From contig CAKUFT010000003.1 of assembly GCA_934650095.1 (NCBI GenBank), forward strand, positions 1 through 64,000: a stretch of DNA of 64,000 bases. Reading direction: 5' to 3'. Every line of letters starts with the position of its first letter. Position 1 is the stretch's first letter. The notes under the pieces are model-generated. The model did not search any database and had not been told where the DNA came from. It worked only from the letters and a program-made list of their open reading frames with translations. This DNA comes from an uncultured Collinsella sp. (GTDB lineage: Bacteria; Actinomycetota; Coriobacteriia; Coriobacteriales; Coriobacteriaceae). Made by a program: the position numbers and the translations under genes. Positions 1 through 12,052 of this stretch are shown one piece after another.

Positions 1-554
1 GTCTACTACCGCGTCCACGCCTCCAACATCGGCTGGATGGCCTGGGCCAAGGACGGCGAGGAGGCCGGCACTACCGGCTACGGCAGGAGCGTCGAGGCCG
101 TCCAGGTCAGGCTCGTAAGGAAGGGCGGCGACGCCCCCTCGTCCGACGGCGCCAACGTCGACTACGCCTTCAAGAAGAGGCCCATGTCCCTTACCTACCG
201 CGCCCACGTCTCCAACGTGGGCTGGCAGGGCGCCGTGGCTGACGGGGCGACCGCCGGCACCACCGGCCGCGGCCTCGCGCTCGAGGACCTCATCGTCTCG
301 CTCGACAGCTCCGACTACTTCGACGGCTCGGCCGTGCAGGTCGACGCCCACGTCTCTGGCATCGGCTGGCAGGGCTGGGACGCCCCCTCGGCGTCCGAGG
401 GCGGCACCACCGGCCAGGGCCGCGCCGTCGAGGCGGTGCGCCTGAGACTCACGGGCTCCCTCGCCAGGGACTACGACGTCTACTACCGCGTCCACGCCTC
501 CAACATCGGCTGGATGGCCTGGGCCAAGGACGGCGAGGAGGCCGGCACTACCGG
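1..554. repeat. 77-bp perfect direct repeat (1-77 and 478-554)
   Basis: Bases 1-77 and 478-554 read the same over 77 positions. The offset is 477 bp, exactly 159 codons, which equals one block of three ChW units. Identity ends at 554, where codon style switches. The copies encode the third ChW unit of two successive blocks, and near-identity at the DNA level points to recent duplication or gene conversion. Confidence 0.9.
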
Positions 555-1491
555 AATGGCTTACTCTCTTGAGGCTGTCCAGATTAAGTTGATTAAGAAG
601 GGCGCTTCCCATCCTGATACGTCGGGGTATTCCCATCTTGAAATTCCTGCGGTAGCGTATTCCTCTCTGGTGGAGGGTTCTTGGCAGAATAGTGTTTCAG
701 CTGGAGAGGTGTCTGGCACAACTGGTAAAGGAATTCCGATTTCTGGGTTTTCGGCTAAAACGGATTCACCTGTTGCCGGCGGGATTAATTATCAACTTCA
801 TCTTTCGAATGTAGGCTGGACTTCCGTTAAGTCAAACGGAGGGCAGCTATCGTCTGCCGCTGGATCCAATTCGGTTGAAGCTATCAGAATCTCTCTGTCG
901 GGTGACTTGGCAACTTATTTTGATGTCTGGTACAGGGTTCATGTCGATAACGTCGGATGGCTCGGCTGGACCAAAAATGGTGCTGTCGCCGGAAGCACCG
1001 GCTATGGAACACATGTTCAGGCTGTTCAAGTTCAACTAACAAAGAAAGGTGCCAATGCCCCCGGGAGCACCGTTTCGCCGTGTTTGCTTGGGCAGCCTTA
1101 TGCGCTTGCAAATCCAATGCAAAAGAAGATCGTAGATCTTGCTCGACAGGTGCCGTCTCCTGGTCCGGGCTTGTGTTCTGAATGGATTGCTCAAATCTAT
1201 GAGCGTGCCGGATTTAGGAACGTTCATACAGACGCCTGCGATTACTACTGGGATTATTGTAAATATACCGATTATTCTCAGCTGAAGGTTGGAATGGTCA
1301 TTGCCGTGCCTTCGCATGCGCATACATATATGGGCAGCATTTACGGTCACGTTTGTCTCTACATTGGTAATAACCAGGTTATGGATAACGTTGGCCAGAT
1401 CAGGACGCTCGATATGGCGTACTGGTTGGATTATTATTCCACTTCTTATAAGCCAAAATGGGGCTGGTACGACAACGTGCCGCTGGCATAG
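1..1491 (+). CDS. ChW-repeat cell-surface protein with C-terminal cysteine peptidase/amidase-like domain (5' partial)
   Basis: The reading frame is open from base 1, so the N-terminus lies outside the window. About seven ChW units are visible, each with a core like HVSNVGWQG followed by an AGTTG turn; this repeat family is found on secreted surface proteins of Gram-positives. The last ~130 residues form another domain. It has a Cys in GLCSEWIAQIY (about fragment residue 392) and a His in YGHVCLYIG (about 450), the spacing and context expected of CHAP or NlpC/P60-type cysteine hydrolases that cut peptidoglycan peptides. The hydrolase family is inferred from these two motifs only. Codon use changes abruptly near base 554: before it almost every codon ends in G or C, after it the gene is A/T-richer. 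The next gene carries the same repeats with a different catalytic domain. Confidence 0.85.
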   Translation, partial: VYYRVHASNIGWMAWAKDGEEAGTTGYGRSVEAVQVRLVRKGGDAPSSDGANVDYAFKKRPMSLTYRAHVSNVGWQGAVADGATAGTTGRGLALEDLIVSLDSSDYFDGSAVQVDAHVSGIGWQGWDAPSASEGGTTGQGRAVEAVRLRLTGSLARDYDVYYRVHASNIGWMAWAKDGEEAGTTGMAYSLEAVQIKLIKKGASHPDTSGYSHLEIPAVAYSSLVEGSWQNSVSAGEVSGTTGKGIPISGFSAKTDSPVAGGINYQLHLSNVGWTSVKSNGGQLSSAAGSNSVEAIRISLSGDLATYFDVWYRVHVDNVGWLGWTKNGAVAGSTGYGTHVQAVQVQLTKKGANAPGSTVSPCLLGQPYALANPMQKKIVDLARQVPSPGPGLCSEWIAQIYERAGFRNVHTDACDYYWDYCKYTDYSQLKVGMVIAVPSHAHTYMGSIYGHVCLYIGNNQVMDNVGQIRTLDMAYWLDYYSTSYKPKWGWYDNVPLA

Positions 1492-1541
1492 CTGATCGAA
1501 AGTCATGCCTTCGCACAGGTTCTAGCAGCTACTCTGATAAA

Positions 1542-1577
1542 AAACGAACGGGTCGTTATACAACGGTCCGTTCGTTT
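1542..1577 (+). terminator. Probable intrinsic terminator after the first ChW gene
   Basis: A 10-bp stem (AAACGAACGG with CCGTTCGTTT) is extended inward by CGTT/AACG around a short loop. It lies 50 bp after the stop codon. The T tract is short (TTT, then CAATTT), so termination may be incomplete. No other clear feature is seen between 1492 and 1669 apart from the ribosome binding site of the next gene. Confidence 0.55.
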
Positions 1578-1669
1578 CAATTTAAGTGCCATTCACGTTT
1601 TCGGTATTTAAGCAATTGCTGAAACGATAAATAATGATGCTAAAGATGGTCGATTGATGGGGGAGTCGA

Positions 1670-4600
1670 ATGAAAAAGACGCAACGACTGCTAGCAACGG
1701 TAATGATGCCATTACTGATTCTTCAGTGTCTTCTGACGCCCCTTTCTGTCTGGGCTGATTCTTTACCGGTGCAGCCGGAATCTACTGATTATTCCGTTAG
1801 TGCCGCCAGCAGCTCGGAAGACGAGGACTTCGTCTTAAATGATGAACAACAGGGGGTTGAAGTCGAGCAGCCGTCTGTGTCAGACAATGATTCTTCCTCA
1901 TCCGTTTCTAGTGAGTTTGCTTCCAATGCAACTGATTCGCCGAAATCTGAAAACGATGCATCCACTGTCATTGACTCTGTTTCATACCAGACTCATGTAC
2001 AGGATATTGGCTGGCAAGCTCCCGTTTCAAATGGAATGACTGCTGGCACTACAGGTCGTGCTAAGCGCGTCGAGGCCCTCAAGATCGATCTGCTTTCACA
2101 GGATGGCGCCCCACTGGGGAATGACAGCATTTCGGTCCAATCTCATATTTCCGGGATTGGCTGGGAGTCTCAGCCGGTGGGTAACGGGCAGACATCTGGA
2201 ACAGTTGGACAGTCGCGAGCCATCGAGGCTATCAAGCTATCATTGTCGAGCGGTCTTTCTGATTCGTATGACATTTGGTATCGCGTGCACTCTGCAAATG
2301 TTGGCTGGCTTGGTTGGGCTTCAAATGGCGAGCCTGCCGGAACGCAGGGCTATGCTTACCAGATTGAGGCAGTTCAGATTAAGGTTCTTCCCAAAAATGC
2401 CCAAGGTGCGCCAGTGCGAGGCGATGCCTTTAGGGACCATGCACAGGAACCGCCTACCGTATCCTATCGATCTCATGTCTCCAATGTTGGGTGGATGAGT
2501 ACGGTTGCGAATGGAAATACCTCGGGTGTCGTTGGCTCAAAGAATGCTATTGAGGCGTTGTCGCCTAGGGTTACTTGGTATGGGCACGGAGGTGCTATCT
2601 CTTCTCGTGCGCATGTCTCTGGCGTCGGTTGGCAAAACTGGTCTTCAGACACTATTGGCACGACGGGTCAGTCTCGATCGATTGAGGCCGTTCAGTTTAA
2701 GCTGAACGGTGAGATATCTACTGCCTATGACATCTGGTACCGAGCCTATGCTTCTGGATTGGGTGGATGGCTTGGATGGGCGTCGAATGGGGCTCCTGCG
2801 GGATCTACGGCGAAGGGCGTCAGTATCCAAGGTGTTCAGATCTTATTGGTTGAAAAGGGCGGTTCTGCTCCTGGTGACACCACGTGCCATTTTGTTGGAG
2901 TTACGGATACTTTGAGCGGTATTTCCCTTGGTTTGAACGGTAAAAGCCTGGGCCTTGAACAGGGTAAGTCAATAATACTGGGCTCCGAGAGCGGCTCTGA
3001 ACCATTGACTTCGATTTCCCTTACGTTTGAAAACCAAGAGACTCTGGGCTCAATTGATTACTCCGGTTGTTTTGAATTTGGAGGATGGAGCGATATCGTT
3101 TCTGATGGTGCGGAACTAAATTTAAAAAATGACGGGCGTGCCCTAAAAGCTGTTAGATTGACTCTTACAGGGGATTTGTCTGGCTCCTATGACATTTGGT
3201 ACCGCTGCTTTGACTTTCAAAAAGGATGGCTTGGCTGGGCGTGCAATGGCGCGGATTCAGGAACTGCTTTGGTGGGTTCATTCCTTAAGGCGATTGAAGT
3301 ACGTGTTATCAGCAAGGATGGTGGTGCTCCCGGCGTAACGGACGGAGCGTTTGTTACGGACCCGTCCGCTTATGGTCCACATGTTATCTACCAGGCCCAT
3401 TCCGCTAACAATGGGTGGTCTTCATTTGTCCTTGATGGCCGGGAAGCTGGTACGACTGGAAAATCGCTCTCTCTTCAGGCTTTGAATGTGTCGCTGGCCG
3501 ACGTTGACGATGATTCGTTTATCGAGGCCAGGGCTCATGTTGCCAATATTGGTTGGCAGGATTGGCGTTCCGCCGTTTATGTTGGAACTGTTGGGCAAGG
3601 GTTAGCAATTCAGGCCCTTGAACTGCGTCTAAATGGCCCGATTGCGAATCAGTATGACATTTACTATAGAGTTCATTCGGCTGGTTATGGCTGGTTGGGT
3701 TGGGCCAAAAACGGCGATTCCGCTGGAACTACTGGATTAAATATCCAGGCAGAAGCTGTCCAAATTAAGCTTGTCGCGAAGGGCGGGGATCCTGGCGCGT
3801 CATCTGCGCCCGCATTTATCACGGCTCCATCACTAACGCTCCAGGCGCATGTCGCCACGCTTGGTTGGATGAATCCCGTTGGCAACGGTGGTGCTGCAGG
3901 CACAACTGGCAGATCGCTTGCTATTGAGGCGCTGAAGCTGAATGTCTCCAGTAGCGTATCGGGCGTCATTGAGTACTCTGTTCATGTGCAGGATGTGGGC
4001 TGGCAGGGCTGGACTTCCAATGGGGACGTCGCTGGCACGGTAGGCCGCGCAAAGCGTATCGAGGCTCTTAAGATTAGGTTGACCGGTGATTTATCAAACT
4101 ACTTTGATGTTTGGTATCGAGTGTATTGCCAAGACTTTGGATGGCTCGATTGGGCTTCAAATGGGCAGCCTGCGGGCACATCTAAGATTGGATACAGGGT
4201 CGAGTCGGTTCAAGTGAAGATTGTTCCCAAGGGTGCTGGTGCTCCCGGTCCTACTGGTCGTCCTTATACTGAACAGCCGATGCTCCCGACTGACATGATG
4301 GCTATGCTCAGCCGCGCTAATCGATACGCGAGCAATACAAGCTGGCTCATTTTGGTAGATAGGCAGGCGTGTCGCCTTGGGGTTTTTCGCGGCCAGCGCG
4401 GGTCGTGGAGCTACGCTCAATACTGGACTTGCTCTACCGGCGCTCCTAGTACTCCAACGCCCACGGGTGAGTATGCTGTCACCGGCAAGGGTTACTCGTT
4501 TGGACATGGGTATACCTGTTACTACTATACGCAGTTTTATGGGGACTATCTGTTCCATTCAATTCCGTATTACCAAGGGACCTTTAATCCCATGGACAGC

Positions 4601-4705
4601 AGAATGGGAATGCACGTCTCGCAAGGTTGCGTTCGCTTGCCGATTGATCGCGCCAAATGGATTTGGGATAACGTGCCCCTTGCTACTAAGGTCGTAATCT
4701 ACTAG
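1670..4705 (+). CDS. Secreted ChW-repeat protein with C-terminal L,D-transpeptidase (YkuD) domain
   Basis: The 1011-residue product starts with a signal peptide (MKKTQR, a hydrophobic stretch, likely cleavage near VWA-DS at ~30). A Ser/Asp/Glu-rich linker follows to about residue 100. Fourteen recognisable ChW units, grouped in blocks of three, fill residues ~105-880; one block around 410-560 is degenerate. Residues ~890-1011 are a YkuD-type L,D-transpeptidase with a conserved His near 963 and SQGCVRL, whose Cys (about 987) is the expected nucleophile. Enzymes of this family cross-link peptidoglycan or attach proteins to it outside the membrane. The start has a strong GGGGGAG site five bases upstream. 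Codon use is moderately A/T-rich throughout, unlike the first 554 bases of the preceding gene. Confidence 0.9.
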   Translation: MKKTQRLLATVMMPLLILQCLLTPLSVWADSLPVQPESTDYSVSAASSSEDEDFVLNDEQQGVEVEQPSVSDNDSSSSVSSEFASNATDSPKSENDASTVIDSVSYQTHVQDIGWQAPVSNGMTAGTTGRAKRVEALKIDLLSQDGAPLGNDSISVQSHISGIGWESQPVGNGQTSGTVGQSRAIEAIKLSLSSGLSDSYDIWYRVHSANVGWLGWASNGEPAGTQGYAYQIEAVQIKVLPKNAQGAPVRGDAFRDHAQEPPTVSYRSHVSNVGWMSTVANGNTSGVVGSKNAIEALSPRVTWYGHGGAISSRAHVSGVGWQNWSSDTIGTTGQSRSIEAVQFKLNGEISTAYDIWYRAYASGLGGWLGWASNGAPAGSTAKGVSIQGVQILLVEKGGSAPGDTTCHFVGVTDTLSGISLGLNGKSLGLEQGKSIILGSESGSEPLTSISLTFENQETLGSIDYSGCFEFGGWSDIVSDGAELNLKNDGRALKAVRLTLTGDLSGSYDIWYRCFDFQKGWLGWACNGADSGTALVGSFLKAIEVRVISKDGGAPGVTDGAFVTDPSAYGPHVIYQAHSANNGWSSFVLDGREAGTTGKSLSLQALNVSLADVDDDSFIEARAHVANIGWQDWRSAVYVGTVGQGLAIQALELRLNGPIANQYDIYYRVHSAGYGWLGWAKNGDSAGTTGLNIQAEAVQIKLVAKGGDPGASSAPAFITAPSLTLQAHVATLGWMNPVGNGGAAGTTGRSLAIEALKLNVSSSVSGVIEYSVHVQDVGWQGWTSNGDVAGTVGRAKRIEALKIRLTGDLSNYFDVWYRVYCQDFGWLDWASNGQPAGTSKIGYRVESVQVKIVPKGAGAPGPTGRPYTEQPMLPTDMMAMLSRANRYASNTSWLILVDRQACRLGVFRGQRGSWSYAQYWTCSTGAPSTPTPTGEYAVTGKGYSFGHGYTCYYYTQFYGDYLFHSIPYYQGTFNPMDSRMGMHVSQGCVRLPIDRAKWIWDNVPLATKVVIY

Positions 4706-4734
4706 CTATTCCTATAATTGGTGGGAGCCTATTA

Positions 4735-4785
4735 GGGGGCCCTTTCCTGTTGCCGAAGTCTTATCAGCGGGAAAGGGCCTTTGCC
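4735..4785 (+). terminator. Intrinsic terminator after the ChW/YkuD gene
   Basis: GGCCCTTTCC (4738-4747) pairs perfectly with GGAAAGGGCC (4770-4779) across a 22-base loop, and the distal arm runs into TTTGCCTT. It lies about 30 bases after the stop codon. Confidence 0.65.
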
Positions 4786-5086
4786 TTCGGATAGGGTCCC
4801 ATTTCTTCGTTCCCCTATTTGATGACATTAAAGTGGCCCGCTTCCGATGGTATTTTTAAAATGCCTGCCTATCTGTTGAGGGTCAGCCTTTGGCGAACTC
4901 TCGGTCCGATGCAGTGTAACCGGCTTAGTGCTGCGGAAGTTTTGATTTGCCTTAGAAAAATGGATTACGGTTACGAAATATAGGTCAATTCCGTTGTTCA
5001 TCTAATTTAGAAAACTATTCCGGATGATTTGATATGCTTAGCGGATATTCGTTTGTCGACTTGATTTCTATTAATTGGGGATTCGT
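4786..5086. other. Intergenic region before the polysaccharide locus
   Basis: About 300 bases with no convincing gene. The second half is A/T-rich and presumably holds the promoter of the polysaccharide operon. A TATGCT near 5032 could serve as a -10 box, but no well-spaced -35 box was found, so no promoter is called. GGGG at 5077-5080 is probably the ribosome binding site of the flippase gene. Confidence 0.4.
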
Positions 5087-8451
<3,365 letters not shown>

Positions 8452-8465
8452 GAGGGGAGAGAGAC

Positions 8466-9938
8466 ATGGCTGACATCGCATTCGAGAAGGACCTCTCCGT
8501 CACCGAGACCGGCATCGAGGGCCTGAAGGTCGTCGACCTGGCCGTCCACGGCGACTCGCGCGGCTGGTTCAAGGAGAACTGGCAGCGCGCCAAGATGTGC
8601 GCGCTGGGCATCCCGGACTTCCGCATCGTCCAGAACAACATCTCCTACAACGACAAGAAGGGCGTCACCCGCGGCATCCACGCCGAGCCCTGGGACAAGT
8701 TCATCTCCGTGGCCCGCGGCTCGGTCTTCGGCGCCTGGGTCGACCTGCGCGAGGGCAGCGCCACCTACGGCAAGGTCTATACCTGCACGCTCGACCCGTC
8801 CAAGGCCATTTACGTCCCGCGCGGCGTGGGCAACTCCTTCCAGGCGCTCGAGGACGGCACCGCCTACACCTACCTGGTGGACGCCCACTGGTCGCTCGAA
8901 TTGAAGAAGACCTACACCTTCGTGAACCTCGCCGACCCCGAGCTCGACATCGAGTGGCCGATCCCGCTGGACCAGGCCACGGTCTCCGAGGCCGACCTCA
9001 ACCACCCGATGCTCGCCGACGTCGTGCCCATGGCGCCCAGGCGCACCCTCGTCACCGGCTGCAACGGCCAGCTGGGCCATGCGGTCCGCGCGCTCGCCGA
9101 GGAGCGCGGCGTGGCGAAGGACTTCGACTTCTGCGACATCGACACCTTCGACATGTCCGATCCCGAGGCCTACGCGCAGTATGACTGGTCGCTCTACGGC
9201 ACCGTCATCAACTGCGGCGCCTACACCGCCGTGGATAAAGCGGAGACCCCCGAGGGCCGCGCGATCGCCTGGAAGGCCAACGCGACCGGCCCGGCGCTCC
9301 TCGCCCGCACCTGCGCCGAGCACGGGATCACGCTCGTCCACGTGTCCTCCGACTACGTCTTCGACGGCACCGCCGAGGTGCACACCGAGGATGAGCCCTT
9401 CTCCCCGCTTTCCGTCTACGGCCAGACCAAGGCCGCCGGCGACATCGCCGTGGCCGGGTGCCCGCGCCACTACATCATGCGCAGCTCCTGGGTCATCGGC
9501 GAGGGGCACAACTTCGTCAAGACCATGAAGGGGCTGTCCGACCGCGTCGCCGACCCGGAAGACAAGCTGGAGCAGGTCACGGTGGTCGACGACCAGCTGG
9601 GCCGCCTGACCTTCACGCGCGACATGGCCGGGGCCATCTTCCACGTGCTGGGGACGCACGCCCCCTACGGCACCTACGACTGCACCGGATCCGGCGCCGT
9701 GAAGAGCTGGGCGGACATCGCCCGCGCAGTCTTCGAGGCCGCCAACGGCAACGGGGACAGGGTCGTGCCGGTATCGACCGCAGACTACTACGCGAGCGCC
9801 GTCGGCCCCATCGCCCCGCGCCCGGTCCACTCCGCACTCGACCTGGCAAAGCTCGAGTCGGTCGGTTTTCACATGCCCGACTGGCAGGAAGAACTGAGGG
9901 AGTATTTTGTTACAATGGCCTCGAATGCGGAGGTTTAA
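8466..9938 (+). CDS. Bifunctional dTDP-4-dehydrorhamnose 3,5-epimerase / dTDP-4-dehydrorhamnose reductase (RmlC-RmlD fusion)
   Basis: One 490-residue chain carries the last two steps of dTDP-L-rhamnose synthesis. Residues 1 to ~188 are an RmlC cupin epimerase (DSRGWFKENW, GVTRGIHAEPWDK, PRGVGNSFQALED). Residues ~190-490 are an RmlD short-chain reductase (TLVTGCNGQLGHAV, SSDYVFDG, YGQTKAAGD with the catalytic Tyr and Lys). In many bacteria these are two genes; joined forms are known in Actinobacteria. The ATG at 8466 follows GGAGGGGAGAGAG. The wecB ribosome binding site lies inside its last codons, which suggests tight coupling. Confidence 0.94.
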   Translation: MADIAFEKDLSVTETGIEGLKVVDLAVHGDSRGWFKENWQRAKMCALGIPDFRIVQNNISYNDKKGVTRGIHAEPWDKFISVARGSVFGAWVDLREGSATYGKVYTCTLDPSKAIYVPRGVGNSFQALEDGTAYTYLVDAHWSLELKKTYTFVNLADPELDIEWPIPLDQATVSEADLNHPMLADVVPMAPRRTLVTGCNGQLGHAVRALAEERGVAKDFDFCDIDTFDMSDPEAYAQYDWSLYGTVINCGAYTAVDKAETPEGRAIAWKANATGPALLARTCAEHGITLVHVSSDYVFDGTAEVHTEDEPFSPLSVYGQTKAAGDIAVAGCPRHYIMRSSWVIGEGHNFVKTMKGLSDRVADPEDKLEQVTVVDDQLGRLTFTRDMAGAIFHVLGTHAPYGTYDCTGSGAVKSWADIARAVFEAANGNGDRVVPVSTADYYASAVGPIAPRPVHSALDLAKLESVGFHMPDWQEELREYFVTMASNAEV

Positions 9939-9939
9939 T

Positions 9940-11046
9940 ATGTCTAAGAATAAGGTAATGCTCGTCTTCGGCACCCGCCCGGAGGCCATCAAGATGTGCC
10001 CGCTCGCTAACGAGCTGAAGGCACGTTCGGATGAGTTCGAGACCGTCGTCACCGTGACCGGCCAGCACCGCGAGATGCTCGACCAGGTGCTGCACGTCTT
10101 CGACGTGACTCCCGACCACGACCTGGCGATTATGAAGCCGGGACAGACGCTGTTCGACGTTACGTGCGACGTGCTGCTCAAGCTTAGGGCTGTCCTCGAG
10201 GACGAGAGGCCTGACGTGGTCCTGGTCCACGGGGACACCACGACCAGCTTCGCCGCGGCACTCGCATGCTTCTACCTGCAGATCCCCGTGGGGCACGTCG
10301 AGGCTGGCCTTCGCACGCACGACATCTACAGCCCCTGGCCCGAGGAGTTCAACCGCCAGGCCGTCGACATCGTGAGCGAGTACTACTTTGCCCCCACGGA
10401 GGCCAGCAAGAAGAATCTAGTCGACGAAGGCAAGCCGGAGTCAAAGATTTGGGTCACCGGCAACACCGGCATAGACGCCCTGCGCACCACCGTGCGCGAG
10501 GGCTACTCCCACCCCGAACTCGACTGGGCCGAGGGCTCCCGCCTCATCCTCATCACGGCGCACCGCCGCGAGAACCTGGGCGAGCCCATGCACCGCATGT
10601 TCCGCGCCATCCGCCGCGTGATGGAGGAGCATCCGGACACCAAGGCGATCTACCCCATCCACATGAACCCGCTCGTCCGCAAGGCCGCCCACGAGGAGCT
10701 GGACGGCTTCGACCGCCTGCACATCATCGACCCGCTCGAGGTGCTCGACTTCCACAACTTCATGGCCGCGAGCCACCTCATCCTCACCGACTCGGGTGGC
10801 ATCCAGGAGGAGGCCCCGAGCCTGGGCAAGCCGGTGCTCGTCATGCGCGACACCACCGAGCGCCCCGAGGGCGTGGCCGCCGGCACGCTGAAGCTCGTCG
10901 GCACCGAGGAGGACGTCATCTACCGCGAGTTCAGCTGCCTGCTCTCCGACGCGACAGAGTATGAGGCCATGAGCCACGCATCGAACCCCTACGGCGACGG
11001 TCATGCAAGCGAGCGTATTGCTGATATTTTGGGAGACAATCTGTGA
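9940..11046 (+). CDS. wecB: UDP-N-acetylglucosamine 2-epimerase (non-hydrolysing)
   Basis: The enzyme interconverts UDP-GlcNAc and UDP-ManNAc for surface polymers. Family motifs are GTRPEAIKMCPL near the N-terminus, VHGDTTTSFAAALA, HVEAGLRTHD, ITAHRRENLG and LTDSGGIQEEAPSLGKP. The 368-residue length is normal. I chose the ATG at 9940 because GCGGAGG stands six bases upstream; an upstream in-frame TTG at 9907 has no such support. The gene follows the RmlC-D fusion by 1 bp and overlaps the next glycosyltransferase by 4 bp. It is the last G/C-extreme gene before an abrupt switch to A/T-rich codons. Confidence 0.95.
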   Translation: MSKNKVMLVFGTRPEAIKMCPLANELKARSDEFETVVTVTGQHREMLDQVLHVFDVTPDHDLAIMKPGQTLFDVTCDVLLKLRAVLEDERPDVVLVHGDTTTSFAAALACFYLQIPVGHVEAGLRTHDIYSPWPEEFNRQAVDIVSEYYFAPTEASKKNLVDEGKPESKIWVTGNTGIDALRTTVREGYSHPELDWAEGSRLILITAHRRENLGEPMHRMFRAIRRVMEEHPDTKAIYPIHMNPLVRKAAHEELDGFDRLHIIDPLEVLDFHNFMAASHLILTDSGGIQEEAPSLGKPVLVMRDTTERPEGVAAGTLKLVGTEEDVIYREFSCLLSDATEYEAMSHASNPYGDGHASERIADILGDNL

Positions 11047-11942
11047 GTAATTTGAAATCCGAAGAAATGGTATTTTGTTTTGTCATCCTTCATTTTGGTG
11101 ATGTCGGCATTACTAATGATTGTCTGCGATCTATTTGTAGCCTGCATAGGCCCGGGCAGGTCAGTCTTGTTATTGTGGACAATGAATTGGCGAAAGACGA
11201 AGAGAGCCGAGTTGACGAACTTGATTTCGAGACGGGCGACCTGCCCTTTAAATTAGTTCGAATATATGAAGATGGTGGCTTTTCTTATGCTAACAACGTT
11301 GGATATTTAGTTGCGAAAAATGACTTCGGCGCAAACACAATTATCATTTGCAATAATGATATTACTTTTACGGATGAGAAACTTCTTGACAAGTTGTGCA
11401 TTCGCGCAGATCAGGGTTTCGATGTAATTGGGCCTGCTGTAATACATGCCGGGTCTGGAAAACACCAGAATCCGCTGGATTTAGAAGAACGATCGATTGC
11501 CGATTTGAATAAAACAATTATTCTCAATCGAATTGGTCTATTTTTGTTTCCCTTCGTCTACCCGATTCTCTATTGGTCTGAATGTCGGAGAAAGAATCGA
11601 TGGCTTAACTCTTCTGAAGAGAATGTTGAGTTGGATGAAACTGGAGCAGCATTGAATATTGTGCTGTTCGGTGCTTGTCTGATTTTCATGCCACGATTCG
11701 TAAAGAATGAAACAAAGGCCTTTTCACCTGAAACTCATTTTTACTATGAGGAATATATACTATATCATCGTTGCATGAGCGATGGATATACAACAGCGTT
11801 CTGTCCAGAAATGTCGTGCCTTCATGAGAGCGGTAAATCAACTGCATCTTCTTTTTCTAACAGAAAAAAGAAGATGCGTTTCGAGATGAGTCAGATTGCG
11901 AGCGCTTGTGCTGTATATAAAAAAATGTTGATAAGTATTTAG
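11043..11942 (+). CDS. Glycosyltransferase family 2
   Basis: The 299-residue product has a GT-A fold N-terminus (FVILHFGDVGITNDCLRS), the GGFSYANNVGY and IIICNNDITF motifs typical of rhamnosyltransferase-like GT2 enzymes, and a later HFYYEEYILYHRCMSDGY that resembles their acceptor-side motif. Acting at the cytoplasmic face, it probably adds one sugar to the lipid-linked repeat unit; dTDP-rhamnose is a plausible but unproven donor. It starts with GTG, overlapping the wecB stop (GTGA). Codon style changes to A/T-rich exactly at its start. Confidence 0.85.
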   Translation: MSNLKSEEMVFCFVILHFGDVGITNDCLRSICSLHRPGQVSLVIVDNELAKDEESRVDELDFETGDLPFKLVRIYEDGGFSYANNVGYLVAKNDFGANTIIICNNDITFTDEKLLDKLCIRADQGFDVIGPAVIHAGSGKHQNPLDLEERSIADLNKTIILNRIGLFLFPFVYPILYWSECRRKNRWLNSSEENVELDETGAALNIVLFGACLIFMPRFVKNETKAFSPETHFYYEEYILYHRCMSDGYTTAFCPEMSCLHESGKSTASSFSNRKKKMRFEMSQIASACAVYKKMLISI

Positions 11943-12052
11943 CAGGTTTAAATGCTAATGAGTTCATTTCGCTCGGTCAAAGTTTGAGCTTCTAAGTTCA
12001 TTGGCGAGCTATCTGCTGATCGGGTTTTTATTCTTTAATCACGAGGATTAAT

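Noticed and set aside
1-4705. Repeats in the ChW genes as a CRISPR-like array
   Set aside because: The repeats are in-frame coding units of a known repeat family with no spacer structure and no cas gene.
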